From contig CAUTYX010000003.1 of assembly GCA_963542695.1 (NCBI GenBank), forward strand, positions 1 through 64,000: a stretch of 64,000 bases of DNA, written 5' to 3'. Origin of the DNA: RUG100 sp963542695. GTDB lineage: Bacteria; Bacillota; Clostridia; Peptostreptococcales; Anaerovoracaceae. The notes below the pieces were generated by a model. That model saw nothing but the letters and a program-made list of their open reading frames with translations. It had not been told where the DNA came from and searched no databases. The position numbers and the translations under genes were made by a program. Positions 1-8,518 of the stretch are shown here, piece by piece (within the stretch, counting starts at the first letter, position 1; each line of letters starts with the position of its first letter).

Positions 1-171
1 TAGCAGCCATATAAACTGCTACGTTAAAAAAGTCTAACTTTGGGGGGTCACATCAAAACACACAGGGGTTTTACGGTTATGGGATGTTTAGAATTGTTAA
101 GGATTTCATGTTGATTGTTTTAAGCCTTCTATTGTTAAATAGAGGATGAGTGGTAAGGAGTGTAGAGAAAA

Positions 172-885
172 ATGTCTAAATCAACGATTTTAATAATAGA
201 AGATGACCCGATGAACAGAGTGGGCATGCGCATTCTTCTGGAAGGAGAAGGATACCAGGTAATGGAAGCAGAAAGTGGTGAGCAGTGTTTAGAACTGCTA
301 AACGACCAGGTGGAGCTGGTATTGCTGGATGTGATGATGCCGGGAATGGGCGGTCTGCGAACCTGTGAGGAAATCCGCAAGGTGTCTAACGTACCGGTGC
401 TGTTTATAACGGCCAAGTCCCAAGAATCTGATAAACTGGTAGGTCTTATGGCAGGTGGCGATGACTACTTGACCAAGCCGTTTTCATATTCCGAACTGCT
501 GGGTCGCGTCAAGGCACTGCTTCGTAGATATACCGTATACCAAGGGAAGGTTACTACGGAAAAAGCAGATAATGAATATATTGAGATTGGTGGAATTTCT
601 CTCCATAAGGAGTTTAACGAAATTTATGTAGATGGCGACGAAGTATCTTTGTCGGATATCGAGTATAAAATGCTGCGCTTGATGATGGAAAATCGCAGAA
701 AGATTTTTTCTGCACAGAATATATATGAGAGCGTTTGGGGGGAACCGTATTTTTATTCTTGCAATGGAACGATTATGGTTCATATCCGGAAGATAAGACA
801 GGCACTGGGGGACGATCCAAAGAATCCAACCTATCTGTTTACTGTCTGGGGAAAGGGATATCGATTTGATTACAAAGCTGATTAA
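172..885 (+). CDS. OmpR-family response regulator
   Basis: DNA-binding response regulator of 237 aa. The receiver domain fills about residues 5-120: acidic pair at Asp11-Asp12, phospho-acceptor Asp53 in LLDVMMPG, and the conserved Lys in LTKPF. A winged-helix Trans_Reg_C domain follows at about 140-235, ending in the usual WGKGYRF. The ATG is preceded by a GGAG-type ribosome site. Its last 20 bases overlap the histidine kinase start, so the two form a translationally coupled pair. A dlt operon lies downstream beyond a terminator. By analogy with other Gram-positive regulators beside dlt genes, it may respond to cationic peptides or envelope stress; that role is inference. Confidence 0.93.
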   Translation: MSKSTILIIEDDPMNRVGMRILLEGEGYQVMEAESGEQCLELLNDQVELVLLDVMMPGMGGLRTCEEIRKVSNVPVLFITAKSQESDKLVGLMAGGDDYLTKPFSYSELLGRVKALLRRYTVYQGKVTTEKADNEYIEIGGISLHKEFNEIYVDGDEVSLSDIEYKMLRLMMENRRKIFSAQNIYESVWGEPYFYSCNGTIMVHIRKIRQALGDDPKNPTYLFTVWGKGYRFDYKAD

Positions 886-2179
886 AAAAGGATCCCTTCG
901 AAGCAAGATTGTGGCATGGATTTTTATATCCCTAGTGGCGGCTGTGGTATTCTTCCTGGTGATAGATACTACTTCGTCAAAGCTGCTTGGGGTGTACTAT
1001 AATTCTTCTGCTAAAACCCTTCAAAACAACGATCAAAGCATTGCAGAATTACAAGCCTACATCGATCAACATCAATTGAAGCAAAGCGATATAGATACGG
1101 TGAATACCTGGGTCGATAGCCAGAGTATTATCAACTTGAAGCTGTATAAAAAGCGAAACCTTATCTATGATTCAGACTATCCCAATGTAGAAGGAGAAAA
1201 AGACTCCTCCAGATTGACTCGGAAAAAAGGGGTTAAATACTATAACTTGCAGTTTGCGGACGGCTCCTTAACAGCAGAAATTACCGGATTTTACAGTTAC
1301 CAAATGTATGCGGTAGCAGATATTGTCAATGTAATACTGGCATTTATGGTGTTCTTGCTAATGATTATGGTGGCAGTAGACAGGGTGCTGCGGCGGATGC
1401 GGCAGCTATGCAGTGATATGGAGATTCTGGAAGGGGGGAATCTGGAGTACTCGGTGGATACTTCCGGCAACGATGAGATTAGTCATTTGGCCATAAGTCT
1501 CAATAATATGAGGCTGTCCTTACGAGAAAAAATGGAAGAAGAGCGATTGTTGCAAGCTTCTCACAAGAGGATGATTAAATCCTTATCTCACGATATTCGG
1601 ACGCCTTTGACGTCCATTATGATTTATGCAGAAATACTAAAGACTAAAAAATACCAGTCGGAAGAACAGATGGACAAGTATCTGGGGATTATTGACGCCC
1701 GAGCAAAATCCATGAAGCAGATGACAGATCACCTGTTTGAATATGCCATGGTAACAGCCGAAGCAGATATAGAACTGACTTCACCGCAGCCGGTAAAGGA
1801 TATATTTTATGAATTGATTTCGGAAAACTGCGAGTACTTGACCAAAAAAGGGTTTACTTCTGTGTGCAATAGTCAATGGTCGAAGGTCATGGTTCGAGCC
1901 AATATGGAGTACCTCCTTAGAATTTTTGACAATATTATTTCCAACATCTGCAAGTATGCCGATCCGGACAAACCGGTTCGGGCGGATTTGAATCGAACTG
2001 ACCAATGGTTCGTCATTACATACAGCAATGAAATCGACAAAAGGGATAAAGCCGTAGACAGCAACGGTATCGGTATCCAAAATATAGTGCGGATGATGCA
2101 GAATCTTAACGGACATTGCAAATATCAGCAAGACAGCAACTTCTTTTCCATTAGTTTGTATTTCCCCGTTGAGGAATAA
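866..2179 (+). CDS. Sensor histidine kinase, partner of the upstream regulator
   Basis: Membrane sensor kinase of 437 aa, starting at a TTG inside the end of the regulator gene with GAAAGGG eight bases upstream. TM1 is at about residues 15-37, an extracytoplasmic sensor of roughly 110 residues follows, and TM2 is at about 150-172. Next come a HAMP-like linker, a HisKA domain with SHDIRTPLTS (phospho-acceptor His242), and an HATPase domain with N-box NIISNICKYA and G-box NGIGIQNI. The large outer loop is unlike the loop-less BceS type, so the signal is probably read outside the membrane. Ligand unknown. A strong terminator follows the gene, separating it from dlt transcription. Confidence 0.92.
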   Translation: MITKLIKKGSLRSKIVAWIFISLVAAVVFFLVIDTTSSKLLGVYYNSSAKTLQNNDQSIAELQAYIDQHQLKQSDIDTVNTWVDSQSIINLKLYKKRNLIYDSDYPNVEGEKDSSRLTRKKGVKYYNLQFADGSLTAEITGFYSYQMYAVADIVNVILAFMVFLLMIMVAVDRVLRRMRQLCSDMEILEGGNLEYSVDTSGNDEISHLAISLNNMRLSLREKMEEERLLQASHKRMIKSLSHDIRTPLTSIMIYAEILKTKKYQSEEQMDKYLGIIDARAKSMKQMTDHLFEYAMVTAEADIELTSPQPVKDIFYELISENCEYLTKKGFTSVCNSQWSKVMVRANMEYLLRIFDNIISNICKYADPDKPVRADLNRTDQWFVITYSNEIDKRDKAVDSNGIGIQNIVRMMQNLNGHCKYQQDSNFFSISLYFPVEE

Positions 2180-2313
2180 GACATCTAGGAACAGCATTCT
2201 TGGGACAGACATTGTAAAAAAGACAGCGTAGGGGAGAGCCGGGAAAAGATAGGAAGGCCATGGAAATTTGATACCGGATGTAGAGCAACAACAGCTATAC
2301 GGCAGCCTTTCTC

Positions 2314-2350
2314 AGCCTGCAAGGATGCTGTTCCTTGCAGGCTGGTTTTA
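2314..2350 (+). terminator. Intrinsic terminator after the two-component system
   Basis: A perfect 12-bp stem (AGCCTGCAAGGA with TCCTTGCAGGCT) closes a 6-nt loop and is followed by GGTTTTATCC. It sits in the 338-base gap between the kinase gene and dltA, so the dlt genes probably have their own promoter. Apart from this and the palindrome just downstream I see nothing else firm in the gap. Confidence 0.85.
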
Positions 2351-2352
2351 TC

Positions 2353-2368
2353 CTTAATATATATTAAG
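2353..2368. promoter_or_regulatory. 16-bp perfect palindrome upstream of dltA
   Basis: CTTAATATATATTAAG is a perfect palindrome located about 150 bases before dltA and directly after the terminator. It could be an operator for the dlt operon, possibly of the adjacent response regulator, although OmpR-type regulators usually bind direct repeats. AT-rich palindromes also arise by chance in such sequence. Confidence 0.35.
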
Positions 2369-2517
2369 AAATGATTTTAGATTTTGATAATATTTTTTCT
2401 CCATACTGAATAAACAGATGGGGGCATGGGGCCTGTATCGATATGTGCAGCTGAAATTCTCATGAAAACGAAAGAATGCAGCGCTGAGAGCCTAGCAAGA
2501 CGAAAGGATTTGGCGAA

Positions 2518-4074
2518 ATGGAATTTTTACAAAAGATTGAGGAAATGTCCAAAAAATATGGAACTCGGACGGCATTTCACAGTAATTTTGGCAGCATCAG
2601 TTATGAAGAATTATGGCAACAGTCGGGACGAATTGCCCAGGCTCTGGAAGAAGAACTGGGAGACGATAAACATCCGGTAGTGGTATATGGACACAAACGT
2701 CCGGAAATGTTAGTGGGTTTTCTTGCTTGTGTACGTTCCGGTCGTGCTTATTGTCCGGTAGATGTTAATATGCCGGCAGATAGAATCGCTACCATTGTTT
2801 CCATGACAGAATGCCCGGTAATGTTGGCAACAGAACCGGCAGAAGATATGCCGGCAAGGGTGTTGGATATAGACTGGATGCAAGGTGTTGCAAAAGATGA
2901 ATCAAGAGCAATCATTGATCCGGCAAAAAGGGCGGTTGCAAAAGATGTACTCTATATAATTTTCACATCCGGCAGCAGTGGTACCCCTAAAGGTGTGCAG
3001 ATTACACAGGATAATGTAAATGGATACCTTAACTGGTTCCGTAAACTGACGGTAACTGCTGATGGAAACAGTGAAGCCGGTATTTATCTAAACCAGGCAC
3101 CATACTCTTTTGATTTGTCGGTGATGGATTTGTATAACGCACTGACTACCGGCAGTACCATTTGGTCTGTCGACAAGGAATTGCAGTCGGAAATACCAAC
3201 GCTGCTGGAGTATCTGAAAGAAGGAAAAATTACCCATTGGGTATCTACACCATCCTTCGCAGATGTGTGCCTCAGTGATAAACGATTCTGTGGAGAGGAA
3301 TATTCTACCATTGTAAAATTCTTGTTTTGCGGGGAAACATTGGGAAGAAATACAGCGGCACAGCTGCTGGAAAGATTCCCCAAAGCAGAGGTGTACAATA
3401 CATACGGCCCCACAGAGGCTACCGTTTGTGTCAGCTGGGTAGAGATTTCCAATGAAGTATTGCAGCAAGGTGGTCCCCTTCCTGTAGGTCGTGCCGGGGA
3501 AGGGTTGGAAATACGCATCGAACCGGGAGATAATCCGGATATGCAGGAAGGCCATGGAGAAATTGTTCTGTGTGGTCGAACCGTTAGCCCGGGATACTTT
3601 AAAGACGTGGAAAAGACAGAAAAGGTATTTGCCGATGTCAATACCGATGATGCCATACTGGAAGGTACCAACGCCGCCAAAGGCCGGATGAGAACGTACC
3701 GCACCGGTGACGAGGGTTTCCTGGATGAAAACAATATGTTACATTATGTAGGTCGCTTGGATCAGCAAATTAAACTGGACGGATACCGTATCGAGTTGGG
3801 AGACATTGAAAGCAATTTGATGAAGCTGGATGGAGTCAGCTCTGCCGCCGTTGTACCGGTGTACAAAGGTGAAAAAATTCGTCATTTGGCTGCTTTCGTC
3901 GTAATGGAAGATAACGATAGAGAATGGGGATACAGCGATCGTCGGAATATTCGCCAAGGACTGCAGGAAACACTGCCGGATTACATGGTTCCAAGAAAAG
4001 TCTCCTTCGTGGCACATTTGCCTATGACCAATAATGGAAAAGTTGACAAGAAAAAGCTGGAGGGTATGGTTTAG
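2518..4074 (+). CDS. dltA: D-alanine--D-alanyl carrier protein ligase DltA
   Basis: Adenylating enzyme of 518 aa (family usually about 500) that activates D-alanine with ATP and loads it onto the carrier protein DltC, in the cytoplasm. ANL-superfamily motifs appear in order: P-loop FTSGSSGTPKGVQ, YGPTEATV, YRTGDEG, the hinge region GRLDQQIKLDGYRIELGDIE, and the C-terminal catalytic lysine in NNGKVDKKKL (Lys508). The ATG has AAAGGA about ten bases upstream. It is the first gene of a dltABCDX operon; its stop codon shares one base with the GTG start of dltB. D-alanylation lowers the net negative charge of teichoic acids. Confidence 0.96.
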   Translation: MEFLQKIEEMSKKYGTRTAFHSNFGSISYEELWQQSGRIAQALEEELGDDKHPVVVYGHKRPEMLVGFLACVRSGRAYCPVDVNMPADRIATIVSMTECPVMLATEPAEDMPARVLDIDWMQGVAKDESRAIIDPAKRAVAKDVLYIIFTSGSSGTPKGVQITQDNVNGYLNWFRKLTVTADGNSEAGIYLNQAPYSFDLSVMDLYNALTTGSTIWSVDKELQSEIPTLLEYLKEGKITHWVSTPSFADVCLSDKRFCGEEYSTIVKFLFCGETLGRNTAAQLLERFPKAEVYNTYGPTEATVCVSWVEISNEVLQQGGPLPVGRAGEGLEIRIEPGDNPDMQEGHGEIVLCGRTVSPGYFKDVEKTEKVFADVNTDDAILEGTNAAKGRMRTYRTGDEGFLDENNMLHYVGRLDQQIKLDGYRIELGDIESNLMKLDGVSSAAVVPVYKGEKIRHLAAFVVMEDNDREWGYSDRRNIRQGLQETLPDYMVPRKVSFVAHLPMTNNGKVDKKKLEGMV

Positions 4075-5243
4075 TGCAATTATTCAGCGACAGCAGTTTC
4101 TTCATATGGTTGGTGGTATTGACTATACCGGCTTTCATACTGGGAATACTGGAAAAACGATTACAATGGTATGGATTGGCAGTTTCCTTGCTCTTTATCT
4201 GGTTTGCAATGGGAGCCAAGCCGATAGCGCTGGTTTATCTGGGCGTCTTTTGCGTATACCAATGTGTTCTTACCCAAGGGTATTTGGTACTACGGAAAAA
4301 GTACAAAAGGGATAAATTCCAATACTATCTGTTTTTAACCTTGGCATTGATGCCGCTGATTATTAACAAAGTACTGGGGGTAACGGGAAATGAGCATCAT
4401 ATATTTGGATTCCTGGGTATTTCCTATCTGACTTTTAAGGCGGTACAGACAGTCATCGAAATTTATGACGGCGTTATTAAAGAAATGCCGGTGGTTCCGT
4501 TCCTATATTGTCTGGTATTTTTCCCGGCAATTACATCGGGACCCATTGATCGTACCAGACGGTTTCGGGAAGATGCAGAACGAGTTTGGAAAAGAGAAGA
4601 GTATCTGGAGATGGCAGGGGAAGGTCTTCGCCGTATATTTACCGGGGCGGTTATGAAAATCGTGTTGGCCGGTGGCCTGTACATTGCCGTTAGCTTGTTG
4701 GAGAAAAACCACTCCGGTACTGTAACTTTGATATATATGTATGCCTATGGATTTTACCTGTATTTCGACTTTGCCGGATATAGCTCCATGGCCATTGGTG
4801 CCAGCTACCTCTTTGGAATCAAGACACCGGAGAATTTCAAACATCCCTTTGTTAGTAAGGACATTAACGAGTTTTGGAACAGATGGCACATTACGTTGTC
4901 ACACTGGCTTAGAGATTTTCTCTTTTCACGAATTACCATGCATCTCATTCGTGGGAAGGCTTTCAATAAGAATCGGTTGGCCATTGCCAGTACATCCTTT
5001 ATGATCAATATGACGGTAATGGGAATCTGGCACGGACTGACGCCGAACTTTATTATCTACGGTATGTATCATGGGGTGTTGCTGACCCTCCACGAAATCA
5101 TCCAGTCAAAATGGGGCTTTTACAAAGCCCATAAAAATGACAGATGGTTCCAGGTAGTAGAATGGGTTATAAACTTCCACCTGGTAATGATTGGCTTCCT
5201 GATTTTCTCAAATAAAGGAGCACATTTTTTCCGGAATCTGTAG
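4074..5243 (+). CDS. dltB: D-alanyl transfer protein DltB (MBOAT family)
   Basis: Polytopic membrane protein of 389 aa of the membrane-bound O-acyltransferase family. It takes D-alanine from DltC on the cytoplasmic side and passes it across the membrane toward teichoic acid. The family signature is clear: NEFWNRWHITLSHWLRDFLF in the central region, then the putative catalytic His320 in MGIWHG and His333 in GMYHG. The GTG start overlaps the dltA stop by one base, indicating translational coupling. Length matches the family. It ends 72 bases before dltC. Confidence 0.95.
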   Translation: MQLFSDSSFFIWLVVLTIPAFILGILEKRLQWYGLAVSLLFIWFAMGAKPIALVYLGVFCVYQCVLTQGYLVLRKKYKRDKFQYYLFLTLALMPLIINKVLGVTGNEHHIFGFLGISYLTFKAVQTVIEIYDGVIKEMPVVPFLYCLVFFPAITSGPIDRTRRFREDAERVWKREEYLEMAGEGLRRIFTGAVMKIVLAGGLYIAVSLLEKNHSGTVTLIYMYAYGFYLYFDFAGYSSMAIGASYLFGIKTPENFKHPFVSKDINEFWNRWHITLSHWLRDFLFSRITMHLIRGKAFNKNRLAIASTSFMINMTVMGIWHGLTPNFIIYGMYHGVLLTLHEIIQSKWGFYKAHKNDRWFQVVEWVINFHLVMIGFLIFSNKGAHFFRNL

Positions 5244-5315
5244 TAGATGAAATAGTATGTAAACTGTGAATAAGAAATAAAAAAGATTGCAAGAAAATCC
5301 TTAAAGGAGGAACAA

Positions 5316-5558
5316 ATGGAAAAGACTACAAAAGAAAAGATTTTAGATATGTTGGAAGACATCTGTCAGGACGAGGTTGTCAAAGAAGAAATGGATATTA
5401 ACTTGATTGACGAACGGTTGATTAACTCCATAGACTATATTGAGCTGTTGGCAGCCATTGAGGATGAATTTGATGTTGTGATTGCTCCATCAGAGTTAAC
5501 AATGGAAGAGATGGCAACACCGGGGAAAATTGTAGAAACCATTACCGCTCGTCTGTAA
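5316..5558 (+). CDS. dltC: D-alanyl carrier protein DltC
   Basis: Acyl-carrier-like protein of 80 aa that carries D-alanine as a thioester on a 4'-phosphopantetheine arm. Ser38 in LINSIDYIELL is the expected attachment site. The residue before it is Asn rather than the Asp typical of DSL/DSxxxxE sites, a mild departure. A strong AAAGGAGG lies six bases before the ATG, in line with the high expression a carrier protein needs. It sits between dltB and dltD in the usual order. Confidence 0.93.
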   Translation: MEKTTKEKILDMLEDICQDEVVKEEMDINLIDERLINSIDYIELLAAIEDEFDVVIAPSELTMEEMATPGKIVETITARL

Positions 5559-5605
5559 AACACCAGAGGAACGGTAGAGAGCTATAGCAGACAGGAGGAA
5601 TTTAC

Positions 5606-6910
5606 GTGGTCAAAATAAAAGCCTTTTTCATATCTTTGGCAATGTTTCTTGTCTTTGTGATTGCGATACAATTTGCCTGCAGCCATGTGGAGTGGAAATC
5701 ATCGCAGAAACATTTTGGGACGTGGTCATCCATGTACAAGGACATTTCCCGTAATGGAATCGCTTCCAATTTGCGCAAAGATGATATGTTGGTCATGGGT
5801 TCCTCGGAATTCCGTCACTGTGTCACTTCTCCCTACCACATCAGTAAAATTTTTAAGGGGACTAATGTACACGTAATGACCATTGGAGCAGCGGCCAATC
5901 AATCGCTGTTTCATACCATTGCTCTGGGTTCTCTGGAGCCGAAGCTGAAAAAACGCAAAGTGGTACTGTTTGTATCACCTACATGGTTTAAAGGCTCCGG
6001 TGTCAATCCGAACCAATACGCCGTTCGATTTTCTGAATCAGAATACGACTCCTTCATGTGGAATCAAAAGATTTCTCCTAAGGTGAAAAAATATGTTGCA
6101 AAGCGGACAGAGCATTTGCTCAAGAGCAACAAGCCGCTTTCCAGGAAGGTGAAACTGATACATGACGTACAAACCAACACCAACTTGTCCATACCGAGAC
6201 AAATCGGTTACCTGATAGGGCGAAATATTTCTTACCAAAAGGAGTTTGTATCCTTCCATGTTGCCGATTTTCTGGCGGAAAAGGAAAATGGCGTCAAAAT
6301 CCGTAAGATGCTTCGCCAGTATAGGCGCAATACTAAGAAAAAGAATAAAGCCGAGGCGGCAGAACGTAAGAAGCCGGTGAAAAAAGATCCTACCAAACTG
6401 ACGCCGGCGAGAGATCGTGTTGCCGGCGGCAGCAAAAAAGGCAAGTATATTACTTTTAACGATGCGGACTGGAAGGCCTTTGCCGAAGATGCAGCCATGC
6501 ATAACAAACGCCAGTCTCATAATCCATGTACCATGAGTGATAAGCTCTGGAATCGGAAATATAGAAAGCTGTACGAAACAACCGCCGGTTCTCAACGGAA
6601 TGTTCACTGGGACAGCCCCCAAGAATACGGAGATTTGAAGGCTTTCTTAGATGTGTGCCAACAGACGGGAATCGAAGCAAATTTGATTATTTTACCGGTA
6701 AATGGTGTATGGTTTGATAACCTCGGCATCCCTGCCGATAGAAGAAAAGAATTTGACGATGCCATAACTAAGATGGCAAAGAAACATGGAGCCAAGGTAA
6801 CCAGTCTTGCAAAATATAACGAGACACCATATGTAAACCATGATGCAACACATCCATGGGAGAAAGGATGGGTACTGATTAATGAAGCAGTTTATAAGGC
6901 TTATCAATAA
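5606..6910 (+). CDS. dltD: Teichoic acid D-alanylation protein DltD
   Basis: Membrane-anchored SGNH-like protein of 434 aa acting outside the membrane in D-alanine transfer to teichoic acid. The GTG start follows AGGAGG. One N-terminal TM helix (about residues 5-22) is followed by the nucleophile motif GSSEFRH (Ser66/Ser67), and the C-terminal Asp413/His416 pair lies in HDATHPWEKGW. A lysine-rich, probably disordered stretch at about residues 240-275 (RNTKKKNKAEAAERKK and onward) looks like an insertion. The start of a 53-codon ORF resembling DltX overlaps its last 29 bases in another frame. Confidence 0.94.
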   Translation: MVKIKAFFISLAMFLVFVIAIQFACSHVEWKSSQKHFGTWSSMYKDISRNGIASNLRKDDMLVMGSSEFRHCVTSPYHISKIFKGTNVHVMTIGAAANQSLFHTIALGSLEPKLKKRKVVLFVSPTWFKGSGVNPNQYAVRFSESEYDSFMWNQKISPKVKKYVAKRTEHLLKSNKPLSRKVKLIHDVQTNTNLSIPRQIGYLIGRNISYQKEFVSFHVADFLAEKENGVKIRKMLRQYRRNTKKKNKAEAAERKKPVKKDPTKLTPARDRVAGGSKKGKYITFNDADWKAFAEDAAMHNKRQSHNPCTMSDKLWNRKYRKLYETTAGSQRNVHWDSPQEYGDLKAFLDVCQQTGIEANLIILPVNGVWFDNLGIPADRRKEFDDAITKMAKKHGAKVTSLAKYNETPYVNHDATHPWEKGWVLINEAVYKAYQ

Positions 6911-7043
6911 ATTGACCGCCTGGAGAAAAAATGAATTATTCAAGTACACCATGATGTTTTTTGGACTCATGTGCGTTCTTTATGTATTTATGTTGTTCTC
7001 AACCCAGCTGGCATCGCCGGGGTTTACCTATGCTGACTTTTAA
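6882..7043 (+). CDS. dltX: DltX-like small membrane protein at the operon 3' end
   Basis: A 53-aa ORF short enough to be missed by length filters, starting at an ATG inside dltD. It has a basic N-terminus (RLINKLTAWRKNELFK), one TM helix (about YTMMFFGLMCVLYVFMLF) and a C-terminus ending GFTYADF. DltX proteins are about 50 aa, have one TM helix and end in a conserved F-x-Y-x-x-F motif; here FTYADF fits exactly, with the Tyr reported to take part in D-alanine transfer. In most described operons dltX precedes dltA, whereas here it is last. Overlap with dltD suggests translational coupling. Identification rests on size, topology, motif and context. Confidence 0.82.
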   Translation: MKQFIRLINKLTAWRKNELFKYTMMFFGLMCVLYVFMLFSTQLASPGFTYADF

Positions 7044-7109
7044 AAAACAAAGTTCGCATTAACAAAATAGTTCCAAATCCTTTATCACATACACACTACA
7101 CACAGAAAT

Positions 7110-7158
7110 TCTCTGAAGAATCATCCTCCACAACAGATTCTTCAGGGAATTTTGCTTT
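7110..7158 (+). terminator. Intrinsic terminator of the dlt operon
   Basis: A 13-bp stem (TCTCTGAAGAATC with GATTCTTCAGGGA, one G-U pair) and a 13-nt loop are followed by ATTTTGCTTT. It begins 67 bases after the dltX stop. Confidence 0.8.
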
Positions 7159-7179
7159 GCCAAAGAATGAATAAAGTCA

Positions 7180-7208
7180 TTCACAAAAGAGGCTTTTTTT
7201 GCTACAAT
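7180..7208 (+). promoter_or_regulatory. Sigma-A-type promoter for the L,D-transpeptidase gene
   Basis: TTCACA, a 17-bp spacer and TACAAT: five of six consensus bases in each box at ideal spacing, 48 bases before the start codon. Confidence 0.7.
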
Positions 7209-7256
7209 CAATAGATTGAATTGATTATAGATGTGTGGTAAGAGAGGTATTTTTCT

Positions 7257-8399
7257 ATGATTACAACATCAAAGAGAGTTTTGGCATGTGTCACTGCTTT
7301 TCTAGTGGCATGTAGTCTTTGTCTTGTTATGGACAGTAGCGCTGCCCAGGCCAAAAGTGCAAGGTATTGGTTAAAAGTAAATAAAAAGACTTGTGTCGTT
7401 ACTGCGTACAAAATGACCAAGAAAAAATGGAAGCCGGTACGTGCTATGCGTTGTTCTGTAGGGCGGTTTTTCACTCCGACACCATCGGGGAATTTCCATG
7501 TTTCTTCCAAATGGAGATGGTTAAATATGAAAGGCTGTTGGGGGCAGTATGTTTCTCAGTTTTATGGAGACTATCTGTTCCACTCTGTTTGGTACTATGG
7601 ACCCAGCAAATCCCGTCAGAATATCACCGAATTTAACAAGCTGGGAAGACCTGCCAGCCACGGTTGTGTTCGATTGGCAACCATTGACTCAAAATGGATT
7701 TATAAAAATTGCAAGCCGGGAACAAAGGTAACTGTTTTTAAAGGTAGTGCGAAGAAAGATCCTCTCGGAAAGCCAAAGAAAATCAGCTCTTCTAGCGGCT
7801 GGGATCCAACGGATCCAACAAAGGGGAATCCCAACTTTAAGCTGAGAAGAGCTGTTATCAAAGTAAAAAACACCAATATTGAATATGGCAGCAAAGCTGA
7901 TTTAAAAGGCAGAGCCACAGCAAAGAATCCTAATGCCAACGAAAACGTCAGCAGCTCCATTAAAGTTTTGTGGGTGAAAAAGGCCGGAAAGAAAGTACCA
8001 ATCAGTACCAAAAACCTAGGTGCCAAGTATGTTGTAAAGTACAAAGCGGGAACATCCTACTGTAGAAAAGGCTATAAAAAAGCAACCTTCCGGATAGTCG
8101 ATACATCAATGCCGGTTATTGCAGGTGTTAAAACAGAAACGCAGAATGTTGTTCCCGGATCCTATAATTTAATGAGTGGCGTAAAGGGATACTATAGCCG
8201 CAGCAAAAAAGGTCTTACCGGCCAGATAAAAGTAACGGTACAAAAAGAAGGAGCCAAGGCGGTAACTTTTTCCGCTTCTCAGGCAACGGCTTACAAAATG
8301 ACCGCCGGCAGTTACAGCGTTACATATAAAGTAACGAACCCCTACAACAAAACGAAAGCAATGCGTATTCTTGCTACCTTCCAAGTAGCAGCGGAATAA
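7257..8399 (+). CDS. Secreted L,D-transpeptidase (YkuD) with C-terminal extension
   Basis: Exported protein of 380 aa. An N-terminal signal sequence (basic SKR, hydrophobic core to about residue 26, AQA-like cleavage site near 31-33) precedes a YkuD catalytic domain at about residues 38-160. The signature SHGCVRL contains the nucleophile Cys137 and the paired His135. YkuD enzymes make 3-3 peptidoglycan cross-links or attach proteins to the wall. After about residue 185 comes a Lys-rich domain of roughly 190 residues, with beta-rich segments resembling bacterial Ig-like wall modules; I cannot name it. The gene stands alone between a promoter and a bidirectional terminator. Confidence 0.87.
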   Translation: MITTSKRVLACVTAFLVACSLCLVMDSSAAQAKSARYWLKVNKKTCVVTAYKMTKKKWKPVRAMRCSVGRFFTPTPSGNFHVSSKWRWLNMKGCWGQYVSQFYGDYLFHSVWYYGPSKSRQNITEFNKLGRPASHGCVRLATIDSKWIYKNCKPGTKVTVFKGSAKKDPLGKPKKISSSSGWDPTDPTKGNPNFKLRRAVIKVKNTNIEYGSKADLKGRATAKNPNANENVSSSIKVLWVKKAGKKVPISTKNLGAKYVVKYKAGTSYCRKGYKKATFRIVDTSMPVIAGVKTETQNVVPGSYNLMSGVKGYYSRSKKGLTGQIKVTVQKEGAKAVTFSASQATAYKMTAGSYSVTYKVTNPYNKTKAMRILATFQVAAE

Positions 8400-8449
8400 A
8401 TGCAGTATTTACCGGATCGTGTTTACTAAAGAGTAAATTTGCAAAAAAC

Positions 8450-8502
8450 AAACAGCTATGTATAGGCAAATTGCCGGTGCATAGCTGTTTTGGTTTTGTT
8501 GT
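8450..8502. terminator. Bidirectional terminator between convergent genes
   Basis: The 11-bp stem AAACAGCTATG/CATAGCTGTTT is followed by TTGGTTTTGTTG on the plus strand. A-rich sequence upstream gives a U-tract on the minus strand. It lies between the converging L,D-transpeptidase and DUF815 genes and can serve both. Confidence 0.75.
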
Positions 8503-8518
8503 TATTATATTCTGACTT

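Noticed and set aside
1..171. Promoter for the first two-component system
   Set aside because: TTGATT and TTAAAT 18 bases apart (111-140) match only four of six bases each; the rest of this stretch shows nothing.
3084..3734. Minus-strand frame of 216 codons within dltA
   Set aside because: Antisense shadow of a conserved adenylating domain; no motif, no ribosome site.
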